From JAHHLP01 sp041609895 (GTDB lineage: Bacteria; Bacteroidota; Rhodothermia; Rhodothermales; JABDKH01): a DNA stretch of 5,398 nt. Below the pieces are notes generated by a model. The model was not told the origin of the DNA and did no database searches. It was given only the letters and a program-made list of their open reading frames with translations. The position numbers were made by a program, and so were the translations under genes. The stretch spans positions 1 to 5,398 of the forward strand of contig JBFIPX010000223.1 in the NCBI GenBank assembly GCA_041609895.1, read 5' to 3'. Positions within the stretch are counted from its first letter, which is position 1; the number at the start of each line of letters is the position of its first letter. Positions 1 through 5,398 of this stretch are shown piece by piece.

Positions 1-510
1 GACCTGTACTACCGGCTGAGCGTGTTCCCGCTGGAGGTCCCGCCGCTGCGCGAGCGCACGGAGGACATTGCACCGCTCGCGACGCATTTTCTGGAACGGA
101 TCTGCAGGGAGCTTGGCCGGGGCGTGCCCAAGGTGTCGCGACGACAGCTGGATGCCTTGCGGCGGCATGATTGGCCCGGAAATATCAGAGAGCTCAAGAA
201 TGTGATCGAGCGTGCCGTCGTTTTGACGCGGGGTGAACGCCTGCGCCTCGACCTCGCGGTTGGAACTGACGCAGCGATCGAGCATTCCGACGACGCCCAG
301 GCTTCCGAATCTTCCGACTATCTCACCGAGGCTGAGTTCAGGCAAAAGGAGCGGTCAAACCTCATCGCCGCTCTGGTTCACGCCGGAGGAAAGGTCTGGG
401 GGCCCGAGGGTGCCGCGGCCCTGATGGGGGTTAAGCCGTCTACCTTCAGCTACCGGATGAAGGTGATGGGCGTTGAGAAGGGGGACTACGCACTCGAGAG
501 CCTGCGTTGA
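1..510 (+). CDS. Sigma-54-dependent transcriptional activator, C-terminal part (5' end outside window)
   Basis: The frame is open from base 1 and ends with TGA at 508-510, giving the last 169 residues of a bacterial enhancer-binding protein. Such proteins use ATP to remodel sigma-54 RNA polymerase at -24/-12 promoters. Visible residues 1-22 hold DLYYRLSVFPLEVPPLRER, the conserved end of the AAA+ core; R5 aligns with an arginine finger of PspF-type ATPases. WPGNIREL (58-65) is the sensor II motif. An acidic, Ser-rich linker (about 90-106) leads to a helix-turn-helix (about 118-158) containing GPEGAAALMGVKPSTFSYRM, closest in style to the FhlA/HTH_8 group. The N-terminal sensor and the Walker motifs lie left of the window, so neither the signal nor the subtype (response regulator, GAF or PAS type) can be told. 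Targets are unknown; I see no convincing -24/-12 promoter here. The family call is very secure. Confidence 0.95.
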   Translation, partial: DLYYRLSVFPLEVPPLRERTEDIAPLATHFLERICRELGRGVPKVSRRQLDALRRHDWPGNIRELKNVIERAVVLTRGERLRLDLAVGTDAAIEHSDDAQASESSDYLTEAEFRQKERSNLIAALVHAGGKVWGPEGAAALMGVKPSTFSYRMKVMGVEKGDYALESLR

Positions 511-540
511 GTCTTCTCGAATGGTGGGAGACCCGTTTTT
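511..540 (+). terminator. Probable intrinsic terminator of the sigma-54 activator gene
   Basis: The sequence directly after the stop codon can fold as 511-517 (gtcttct) against 526-532 (gggagac): seven pairs, two of them G-T, around an eight-base loop. Three bases later comes a run of five T (536-540). Placement right after the stop and the T-run fit Rho-independent termination. The stem is short and contains wobble pairs, so efficiency is uncertain. The T-run could alternatively sit in the loop of a second small hairpin (ccgt 533-536 with acgg 542-545). Confidence 0.45.
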
Positions 541-926
541 GACGGCTGTCCGATTGCCATCTCCAAGAATCGTAATCGAAGCAATGGCAGACCTGAGAGC
601 AATCTCAACTCGGAGCGGGTGCGGGCGGGTATGGCAGCGGCGACGTCGATAAAGGGATCGGACGCGATTGCGAATCAGTATTCTCGGAGAAGCATCCTCT
701 AGACAAGAATGAAATTGATCGAAGCTCTTCGGCAAGCGGGTCTTCCCGGTAACCAACACATACCGGAATGCGCCCGCGACCATTCACGACCCTCCGTTTC
801 GAGCGGGCGATTCCTGCGCGTGACTGTGACCGTCGCCCTGCTGGCCGACACCTGCATTTGAATAAGGCTTTTGCTCGGGCAAACCTACTAATTAATTGCC
901 AACCGTGACCAGGCCGCGTCCGCCGC
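541..926. other. Convergent intergenic region without recognisable gene
   Basis: This is the rest of a 416-base gap between the 3' ends of two genes that point at each other. Short open frames here give low-complexity, Arg/Ser/Pro-rich translations without a start context or family resemblance; for example, the ATG at 584 on the plus strand opens only about 23 codons. A five-pair hairpin lies at 870-883 (tttgc, loop tcgg, gcaaa), 44 bases beyond the kelch stop codon on the minus strand. It lacks a following T-run, so it is not a convincing terminator. I see no tRNA, repeat array or insertion-sequence end. Confidence 0.6.
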
Positions 927-2162
927 CTATCTCAGCACGGTAGCCCGCTTGACGATGGAATTGTCCGGGGTGACGATTTGATATAGATACAACCCAACGT
1001 TGTAAGCGGAGGCATCCCATGACACCTGACGGGAACCCGCTTGTTGCCTGCCGAGGTTCGCCGAATGCACCGCTTGACCCAACACATTGTAGATCTTGAG
1101 CTGAACGTCGGAAGGGTGGCGGAGGTGATACGTGATGGTCGTTTTCGACACGAAAGGATTCGGGTAATTCTGGTCCAGGTCTAAGGACGGGCGGCCTACA
1201 TTCTCGTCCCCTGGAGATCCCAGCCCGGTCTGGGTTTGCGAAGGAGTGAAACTGTAGGTTCCTCGGAATCTGTCTCCATGAGGTGCGCGGACCTCCGATC
1301 CTGCCATGAGATATATCGTGCCGTCTACTTCGGCACCTCCCATCAGGAACCACGGGAAGGGCATGTCATCCAGGACACTCCAAGCATCCGACGACGGATC
1401 ATAAACCCAGGCGTTTTGACGCGCGACTCCAAAATCCGGCGCACCCCCGAGATAGTAGATCCTTCCTTGAACCGATGCGACGGCACCGGCCCCACGGGGT
1501 GCCGGAAGTTTGGCCAAGGTGGTCCAGGAATCAGTCGCTGGATCATACATCTCCACATCGTCTGATCCGATTCCCGAGGAGACCGACAGAAATCCACCAA
1601 AGACGAAGACCTTCCCTCCCACCGCCACACACTCCGGATCCCAACGAGCTGTGGGCATGTCGGCCAGATCGTCCGTCCAGGCGTCCGCCGCCGGGTCATA
1701 CATGGAAGCCGTAGTTTCCGGCGGGTCGTTGCCTCCGAAAACGTAAATCCTATCTTCGACCACGGAGGAACAGATACCCCGTCGACCGCTCGACATGGGT
1801 GCTCTTGTTGACCACGTATCAGTCGCCGGATCATAGACCTCCACCGTATTGCTGGGTGTTGCATTCAAGCGGCTCCCTCCGATAGCGTAGAGCTTGCCGT
1901 TCACGACACCGGTTCCCAGAAAGGCCCTTGCCACCGTCATGAACGCCCTTGCTTCCCATTGACCCGTTGTGGGATCGAACGCTTCCACTTGCTGGTAGCC
2001 ACCAACACCACCAAGAGCGTAGACCTTCCCATCGATCACGGCCGAAGCGAGGTGCCAGCGTGGAGTGGGAATATCCTGGAGCTGCTCCCAGGTACGTATT
2101 TGACTTGCCGCCAAAAGCGGGATGGCAACGGCAAGTATTACACCTCGAAACGGATTCGACAT
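927..2162 (-). CDS. Secreted kelch-repeat beta-propeller protein with T9SS-type C-terminal sorting domain
   Basis: The 411-residue protein starts with a signal peptide (hydrophobic residues about 7-19, likely cleavage near S20/Q21). Six kelch units follow at residues 24-308, about 44-50 residues apart. Each has a GKVYALGG-like strand with a Gly pair (51, 95, 143, 189, 239; AG at 287). The first five also have a (Y/F)DPxTxxW strand (62, 110, 155, 206, 254). The segment TWEQL near residue 24 probably closes the ring, making a six-bladed propeller. After a linker (309-327), residues 328-411 form an Ig-like sorting domain with DQNYPNPF, VQLKIYNVLGQ, GLYLYQI and the tail KRATVLR, matching type A T9SS signals. 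The protein is therefore probably exported to the cell surface or outside. Kelch propellers usually bind proteins or sugars; the partner is unknown, and no catalytic galactose-oxidase domain is evident. The ATG has GAGGG five bases upstream. Confidence 0.92.
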   Translation of the reverse strand: MSNPFRGVILAVAIPLLAASQIRTWEQLQDIPTPRWHLASAVIDGKVYALGGVGGYQQVEAFDPTTGQWEARAFMTVARAFLGTGVVNGKLYAIGGSRLNATPSNTVEVYDPATDTWSTRAPMSSGRRGICSSVVEDRIYVFGGNDPPETTASMYDPAADAWTDDLADMPTARWDPECVAVGGKVFVFGGFLSVSSGIGSDDVEMYDPATDSWTTLAKLPAPRGAGAVASVQGRIYYLGGAPDFGVARQNAWVYDPSSDAWSVLDDMPFPWFLMGGAEVDGTIYLMAGSEVRAPHGDRFRGTYSFTPSQTQTGLGSPGDENVGRPSLDLDQNYPNPFVSKTTITYHLRHPSDVQLKIYNVLGQAVHSANLGRQQAGSRQVSWDASAYNVGLYLYQIVTPDNSIVKRATVLR

Positions 2163-2167
2163 ATCGG

Positions 2168-2172
2168 CCCTC
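2168..2172 (-). promoter_or_regulatory. Ribosome binding site of the kelch gene
   Basis: On the minus strand GAGGG lies five bases before the ATG at 2162-2160. Together with the signal peptide that begins exactly there, it supports this start over further-upstream alternatives. Confidence 0.6.
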
Positions 2173-2414
2173 GTGGATCAATGATGGAGTTCCACAAGGG
2201 CCGAAGGATTTTCGACGAGCAAGACTCCAGGCGCTGGGTCGGTCAACCAACCTCGCTCCAGTTCGTTCTTTTGCAATCCTTTCGAGGGCCGTGAGGATGA
2301 GCTTGCCCACCCAGAGAAAGTCGGACGGTGACCGTGCAATAGGCTCCTGGTTTCGCTTGATCTTCAAGTCGATCGAGCTCGCGAGCCGGACTTACGTACT
2401 CAGACATCAGGCTA

Positions 2415-2438
2415 CTGGCTGCTGCCAGAATCAGCCAG
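2415..2438. repeat. Overlapping inverted repeats (two mutually exclusive hairpins)
   Basis: CTGGCTG at 2415-2421 pairs perfectly with CAGCCAG at 2432-2438 (seven pairs, ten-base loop). The same left arm can instead pair as CTGGC (2415-2419) with GCCAG (2424-2428) around a four-base loop. The two folds exclude each other. No T-run follows on either strand. The site lies about 220 bases before the lipoprotein start and about 250 bases before the kelch start. It could be an operator or an RNA leader element, or be chance. Confidence 0.35.
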
Positions 2439-2647
2439 GTGATTGACTATGTTGGGCATTCGTTCGCCGCTGCCTTTCGACACCAGTAGTCATCGCGCAG
2501 CGTTGCTTGCGAGCTGCGCTTGGTGTCCCAGATCCGCAGACCTGCGTTTCCGTGCTCGGCCCATTTACCCTGACTATTGTCCGGTTTTTCTTTGGTGCAG
2601 GAGGCTATCCTTCGAGCAACTCTTTACCTGTGAAGAAATCTGCGGAT

Positions 2648-2655
2648 AGAGGTGA
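2648..2655 (+). promoter_or_regulatory. Ribosome binding site of the lipoprotein gene
   Basis: AGAGGTGA, a strong match to the anti-Shine-Dalgarno complement, ends four bases before the ATG at 2660. It decides this start against in-frame GTG codons further upstream (for example 2507), whose products would bury the signal peptide. Confidence 0.75.
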
Positions 2656-2659
2656 CCCT

Positions 2660-3175
2660 ATGCGCTACATCGTATTTATTCTGGTCGGCGTGACCTTGAC
2701 GGGTTGTGCCAGCGTACTTCAGGTTTCGTACCAGGACGCGGAGTGGCCCAACAGCACGGAGCCACCTGTCAGCACTACAGCGGGTAAAGGAAAGATCGGG
2801 CAGCGGATTTTCATCGGTCTTGGAATTGGGGCGGTTCTAGGCGCTGTTGCAGGTGCTGCCGTAGTGCAAGAGATGAACGAGGAGGCTTTCTTTAAGAATG
2901 ACGATTCGCGTACGGATCCGCTGATGGGTGCAGCGGTCGGCAGTGTTGTTGGAGCAGGAGTGGGGGCCCTAGTTGCTGCAATTACTGCAAGCAAGAATAA
3001 ACGGGGGCTTCCACCGTGGATTCCTGATCGGTCCACGTCAGATCTGACCCTGTATCGGGATGATTCGAATCTTCAGGACCCTCGTCTACTCCCTCAGCTT
3101 CGCGTCTTCCCGGCGCGTACGTCGACGATATTTGTATCCACGGCGACGACCGTCGTCCACGATCAAACTCGTTAG
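2660..3175 (+). CDS. Glycine-zipper lipoprotein, function unknown
   Basis: The 171-residue protein begins with a lipoprotein signal peptide (MRYIVFILVGVTLTGC) whose lipobox LTGC predicts lipidation of C16 and anchoring in an envelope membrane, most likely the outer one. Two hydrophobic glycine-zipper segments follow. Residues about 49-69 have G57, G61 and G65, and residues about 88-110 have G90, G94, G98 and G102, all at four-residue steps. They are separated by a short acidic loop (71-87). Such paired zippers can form a tight helical hairpin in a membrane, as in SlyB/Pcp-like and other glycine-zipper envelope proteins. The C-terminal 60 residues are polar with a beta-like end (TSTIFVSTATTVV, 154-166) and match no family I recognise. 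Hand-counted GC is about 56% (2701-3000), against about 62% in the protease gene (3901-4200). The stop codon overlaps that of the convergent protease gene. Confidence 0.85.
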   Translation: MRYIVFILVGVTLTGCASVLQVSYQDAEWPNSTEPPVSTTAGKGKIGQRIFIGLGIGAVLGAVAGAAVVQEMNEEAFFKNDDSRTDPLMGAAVGSVVGAGVGALVAAITASKNKRGLPPWIPDRSTSDLTLYRDDSNLQDPRLLPQLRVFPARTSTIFVSTATTVVHDQTR

Positions 3176-4575
3176 TGCAAGGTGTATTCGTCGATCACTT
3201 TCTCGATCGCATCCGAGCAGACCCGACAGAAGGTCTTCGTCCTCGTGAACATGATGCAGTTCAACGCTGACCGGAAGTAGCCTTTCGCCTGATAGTTCGC
3301 GCCTTCGAATGCGCCGATCGCGTCGCGGTACGCGGCTTCAGCAAACATGCCCTCAACGATCTCCTGGTTGCGCTGGAAGAGCGTGTTCATCTCGGCCTCC
3401 GGGACGTTCTCCTCGCGCATCTGCCGGCGCCTCTCCTGGTAGGCGAGAGAGTGCTCCTCGTATTTCTCCTTGGGCCACGGCGTTGGCACAGGCGTTTCCG
3501 AGTCGACGAGGTCCCGCCACTTGAGGTTTTGCGGATCCAGGAGAGCGGTCACGTTGGGCTCGTACGGTTCGACGATGGCTTCCGGTGGCTCGTACGAGAC
3601 CGAGCTCGTGTAGTACTCGTCGGCAAGGCCGGCAAAATGGTGACCGAACTCGTGTATGAACAGGTACTGCGCCCAATCGCTGTTGGCAGCTGCGGTGCTG
3701 TACAGGCCATAGATTCCTCCACCGCCGTACACCTCGGTGTTGGTAAGGATCTCGACGAAGTCGTACGGCGCCGACGAGGCAATGCGGCGCCACGCTTTGT
3801 TCTCGTAGGTCAGCACATAGCGCTCGCTGCGGAACGCATCGTACGTCGCGCCGAAAGGCGTCTCACGGTACGTCCTCGTCGAGGGTCGTGACACGCCCGA
3901 TCGCGCGGCAGCCGGTGCGAGCGCCCAGATGTTGAAATCACTCCGGCGCTCTTTGAACGGTGACGTCGCGAACAGGGCGTTCGCCAATTCCCTCGCCTTC
4001 GCGAGGAAATCGTCGTACTCATCAGCCGTGTAGCCGTCGCCCAGCAGCAGTAGGTCGACCTTTGTCGCCGGGTCGCCGTTCTGCCCGATTGCGACCACCT
4101 GGTCTGCGTATTCAGCAGCCTCCTCGTGCACGAGATAGTCCGTCGGATCAATGCGGATGCGCCATACCTCGGCAAACTGCTGGTCGGCTCCGCGCTTCTT
4201 CAGCACGAGGTCGAAGGGCTGCTCTTGATCAGGAAAACGGACGGACTCGTGAAACGTCCGGTTCATCCGCCGGGCTTCGCCGGTCGTCTCCCACTCGCCA
4301 TAGATGCTGCTGAAGCTCCGCGACCATGCGATGTTGCCACTTTCGGGACCGACAATCTCGAAAGCATACTTGCCGCGCAGGGTAACATCGATCGGCTGTG
4401 CCATGTTGCCCGGCCACCGAAGCGGCTCGCGCACTACCCGGTCAAGACTGAAGATCTCCGTGCCGGCATTGCCCGTGTGATAATAGTCGACCCGGAGGGT
4501 CACGGGGAGCTCTTGGGCTCGCGACGCAATCGTAAGGATGACGGCCAGAAGACACGGGACTAGCGCTCTACGCAT
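3172..4575 (-). CDS. Secreted M64-family (IgA peptidase-like) zinc metallopeptidase
   Basis: The 467-residue protein has a signal peptide (hydrophobic about 4-17, likely cleavage after A20). Next is a beta-rich N-terminal region (about 22-150) resembling the M64 N-terminal domain, then the catalytic domain. The family motif LLLLGDGYTADEYDDF is at 175-190. The zinc site HEFGHHFAGLADEYY is at 308-322: H308 and H312 are ligands, E309 the catalytic base, and D319 the likely third ligand. NCIMF (439-443) may be the Met-turn of a metzincin fold. C440, C450 and C453 lie together near the end, as in other members. A charged, helix-prone insert (about 366-415) sits between active site and Met-turn. 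The family is named after a clostridial IgA protease, but substrates of most members are unknown. There is no T9SS sorting domain, so the product is probably periplasmic or released by another route. All key residues are present. Start supported by AAAGGAG ten bases upstream. Confidence 0.93.
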   Translation of the reverse strand: MRRALVPCLLAVILTIASRAQELPVTLRVDYYHTGNAGTEIFSLDRVVREPLRWPGNMAQPIDVTLRGKYAFEIVGPESGNIAWSRSFSSIYGEWETTGEARRMNRTFHESVRFPDQEQPFDLVLKKRGADQQFAEVWRIRIDPTDYLVHEEAAEYADQVVAIGQNGDPATKVDLLLLGDGYTADEYDDFLAKARELANALFATSPFKERRSDFNIWALAPAAARSGVSRPSTRTYRETPFGATYDAFRSERYVLTYENKAWRRIASSAPYDFVEILTNTEVYGGGGIYGLYSTAAANSDWAQYLFIHEFGHHFAGLADEYYTSSVSYEPPEAIVEPYEPNVTALLDPQNLKWRDLVDSETPVPTPWPKEKYEEHSLAYQERRRQMREENVPEAEMNTLFQRNQEIVEGMFAEAAYRDAIGAFEGANYQAKGYFRSALNCIMFTRTKTFCRVCSDAIEKVIDEYTLH

Positions 4576-4585
4576 GGTTTTGCGG

Positions 4586-4592
4586 CTCCTTT
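4586..4592 (-). promoter_or_regulatory. Ribosome binding site of the M64 peptidase gene
   Basis: Minus-strand AAAGGAG lies ten bases before the ATG at 4575-4573. The spacing is slightly long but the match is strong, and the signal peptide starts at this ATG. Confidence 0.65.
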
Positions 4593-4702
4593 ATCGGTCA
4601 GATGAAATATTCGATGATCGGCTCGCAGAAACTACCCGCACCGCGGTCGCACCACAAGCCTAGCCCTCGTCCTTTCGGATCGAAGCATTCGTTCGCAACT
4701 TG

Positions 4703-4724
4703 GCACCCGGTTCTGCCCGGGGCT
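4703..4724. repeat. GC-rich inverted repeat in the gap upstream of the M64 peptidase gene
   Basis: CCCGG at 4706-4710 pairs with CCGGG at 4717-4721 around a six-base loop. Two more pairs continue the stem beyond one A-G mismatch (4703-4704 with 4723-4724). It lies about 60 bases past the stop of the right-hand gene on the minus strand and could slow or stop transcription before the protease gene. No T-run follows, so it is not a standard intrinsic terminator. Confidence 0.3.
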
Positions 4725-4783
4725 CTAACGGCTGTTCACCGATGCGCTTCCCCCAAAGGGACCATGCGCCACGATAAGAAGCG

Positions 4784-5398
4784 CTATTCGCCTTCAGGGA
4801 ATCCTGGATACGACTGCTTCTTGAATCCCGCTGGGACCTTGAACAATTCGTCAGAAACGGACTCGCGGCTGACCGACAGAAGTTCATCGACTTCAAGGTC
4901 GCCCGAATACACATCGTACCTGAGGGAGCGAACTACAAGCGATGCGTCGGGGCAGAGCCAGTCCTTGACGCTTTGCTCCTCGTCAGCCATCGGAGAGGTC
5001 TCTATTAGTTGCTTCATGGCGGCCACGAAACCCTTCTCATCCGGCGCACACCACCCCACGACCACCTCCTGGTCATCAGCATATGCATGTGCCGTCGCAC
5101 TGACACCGTTTACATCAGCCGATCGGCCAAGCGGTCTCGACTGACTCTCCGTGTCGCTTCGTTCCTCCTCCATCGCTGCCTTGTATTCCTCGAGCTGCTC
5201 CTGGTCGATACCCATTTCGCCCATCATTTCCTGAGCTTGCGCTGCCATCCGCTCGGCATCCTCCTGCGTGAACTCAAGGTATGTCCTCTCGGGAACGTTC
5301 ACCATCCAGGTGGCTCCTGCAGCCATGTCACTGATCTGGTAGCCCTGCGGCTCACCAGGGAGATCCTGTTGTGCGCGCATAAACGAACCTTTGACAAA
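4784..5398 (-). CDS. Probable DUF4412-like envelope protein, N-terminus outside window
   Basis: The frame ends with TAG at 4786-4784 and stays open to the right edge, leaving 204 visible residues. A methionine at 5380-5378 has AAAGG seven bases upstream. However, the residues before it (VKGSF) and the following MRAQQ read like the internal G-x-(F)MR strand of DUF4412-type proteins, and a start there would leave no export signal. I therefore treat the gene as cut by the window. Visible residues 23-43 (SDMAAGATWMVNVPERTYLEF) match the style of that family's strand pair. A Met/Gln/Glu-rich, helix-prone segment follows (44-83), then a beta-rich part with VVVGWCAPDE (112-121). The closing VPAGFKKQ (188-195) is typical of the family's end. 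C117 and C149 are the only cysteines. The family is usually exported, with unknown function. It lies 208 bases upstream of the protease gene on the same strand, so co-transcription is possible but not shown. Confidence 0.6.
   Translation of the reverse strand, partial: FVKGSFMRAQQDLPGEPQGYQISDMAAGATWMVNVPERTYLEFTQEDAERMAAQAQEMMGEMGIDQEQLEEYKAAMEEERSDTESQSRPLGRSADVNGVSATAHAYADDQEVVVGWCAPDEKGFVAAMKQLIETSPMADEEQSVKDWLCPDASLVVRSLRYDVYSGDLEVDELLSVSRESVSDELFKVPAGFKKQSYPGFPEGE

Larger units (their letters stand above)
2163..2659. other. Divergent intergenic region (497 bases) with presumed promoters of both neighbours
   Basis: The kelch gene leaves to the left and the lipoprotein gene to the right, so promoters for both should lie here. 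I see no clear pair of -35/-10 boxes and no well-formed Bacteroidota-type TAnnTTTG element with a matching upstream TTG. The nearest is TACCTGTG at 2627-2634, a one-mismatch match, but without a well-placed upstream partner. Short open frames on either strand have no credible start or family resemblance. The only clear structure is the hairpin pair at 2415-2438, listed separately. No tRNA, repeat array or insertion-sequence end is visible. Confidence 0.5.

Noticed and set aside
870..883. Hairpin TTTGC-TCGG-GCAAA downstream of the kelch gene, considered as its terminator.
   Set aside because: The stem has only five pairs, three of them A-T, and no T-run follows on the minus strand.
927..2162. 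Roughly 140-base repeating pattern in the DNA (for example the ggatcata motif near 1399, 1540 and 1829), considered as a repeat array.
   Set aside because: The spacing and content match the kelch blades of the encoded protein. It is a protein-level repeat, not a separate DNA element or CRISPR.
1831..2367. Minus-strand open frame of 178 codons overlapping the kelch start.
   Set aside because: It overlaps the kelch coding sequence in another frame, has no recognisable domain, and its start has no supporting context. The kelch frame explains the region.
2443..2649. Plus-strand open frame of 68 codons upstream of the lipoprotein.
   Set aside because: It has no ribosome binding site or domain and a Cys/Arg-rich composition, and it ends just before the lipoprotein's own binding site. 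It is more likely untranslated leader.
3353..3793. Long open frames in other frames within the M64 gene, on both strands, also at 3451-3891, 3810-4175 and 4126-4563.
   Set aside because: They are Arg-rich translations typical of alternative frames in GC-rich coding DNA, lie entirely inside a confidently identified gene, and show no motifs.
4621..4680. Minus-strand TTGTGG, 17 bases, TAGTTT as a promoter of the M64 gene.
   Set aside because: Each box matches the sigma-70 consensus at only about half of its positions, and the Bacteroidota-type consensus is not met. That is too weak to list.
4702..4717. TGGCAC...TTCTGC on the plus strand, resembling a sigma-54 -24/-12 promoter.
   Set aside because: The GG-to-GC spacing is 11 bases instead of the required 10, and no plus-strand gene follows it. 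Both neighbouring genes read on the minus strand.
4602..5144. Plus-strand open frame of 180 codons opposite the right-end gene.
   Set aside because: It is Ser/Thr/Pro-rich without a family signature or ribosome binding site. The minus-strand frame has DUF4412-like motifs and fits better.

Overview
The window looks like chromosomal DNA from a Gram-negative bacterium of the FCB superphylum (Bacteroidota, Rhodothermota, Ignavibacteriota, Calditrichota and relatives). The main clue is the C-terminus of the kelch protein. It carries the QNYPNPF signature and an Ig-like fold ending in a short basic tail, typical of cargo of the type IX secretion system (T9SS). GC content is moderately high (hand counts of about 56-62% in coding samples), so a classical low-GC Bacteroides or Flavobacterium is unlikely. 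I cannot name a genus.

Layout, left to right. (1) 1-510, plus strand: the 3' end of a sigma-54-dependent activator, with the end of the AAA+ domain and a FhlA-like DNA-binding helix-turn-helix, followed at once by a likely intrinsic terminator. (2) 511-926: convergent intergenic space without a recognisable gene. (3) 927-2162, minus: a secreted six-bladed kelch beta-propeller with a T9SS sorting domain. (4) 2163-2659: a 497-base divergent intergenic region holding two competing hairpins and presumably the promoters of both flanking genes. (5) 2660-3175, plus: a small lipoprotein with a double glycine zipper. (6) 3172-4575, minus: an exported M64-family zinc metallopeptidase whose stop codon overlaps that of the lipoprotein. 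(7) 4784-5398, minus: the C-terminal 204 residues of a probable DUF4412-type envelope protein, open at the right edge of the window.

Three of the genes after the regulator carry clear export signals: a T9SS-type propeller, an outer-membrane-type lipoprotein and a secreted protease. The fourth, at the right edge, is probably exported too, though its N-terminus is missing. They lie on both strands with large gaps, so they do not form one operon, and nothing in the sequence ties them to one pathway or makes them targets of the regulator. I found no RNA genes, CRISPR arrays, insertion sequences, attachment sites or phage genes. I do not see evidence of a new multi-gene system. The points most worth a second look are the convergent stop-codon overlap, the M64 protease with its charged insert, the unusual sorting-domain sequence of the kelch protein, and the truncated Met/Glu/Gln-rich protein at the right end.
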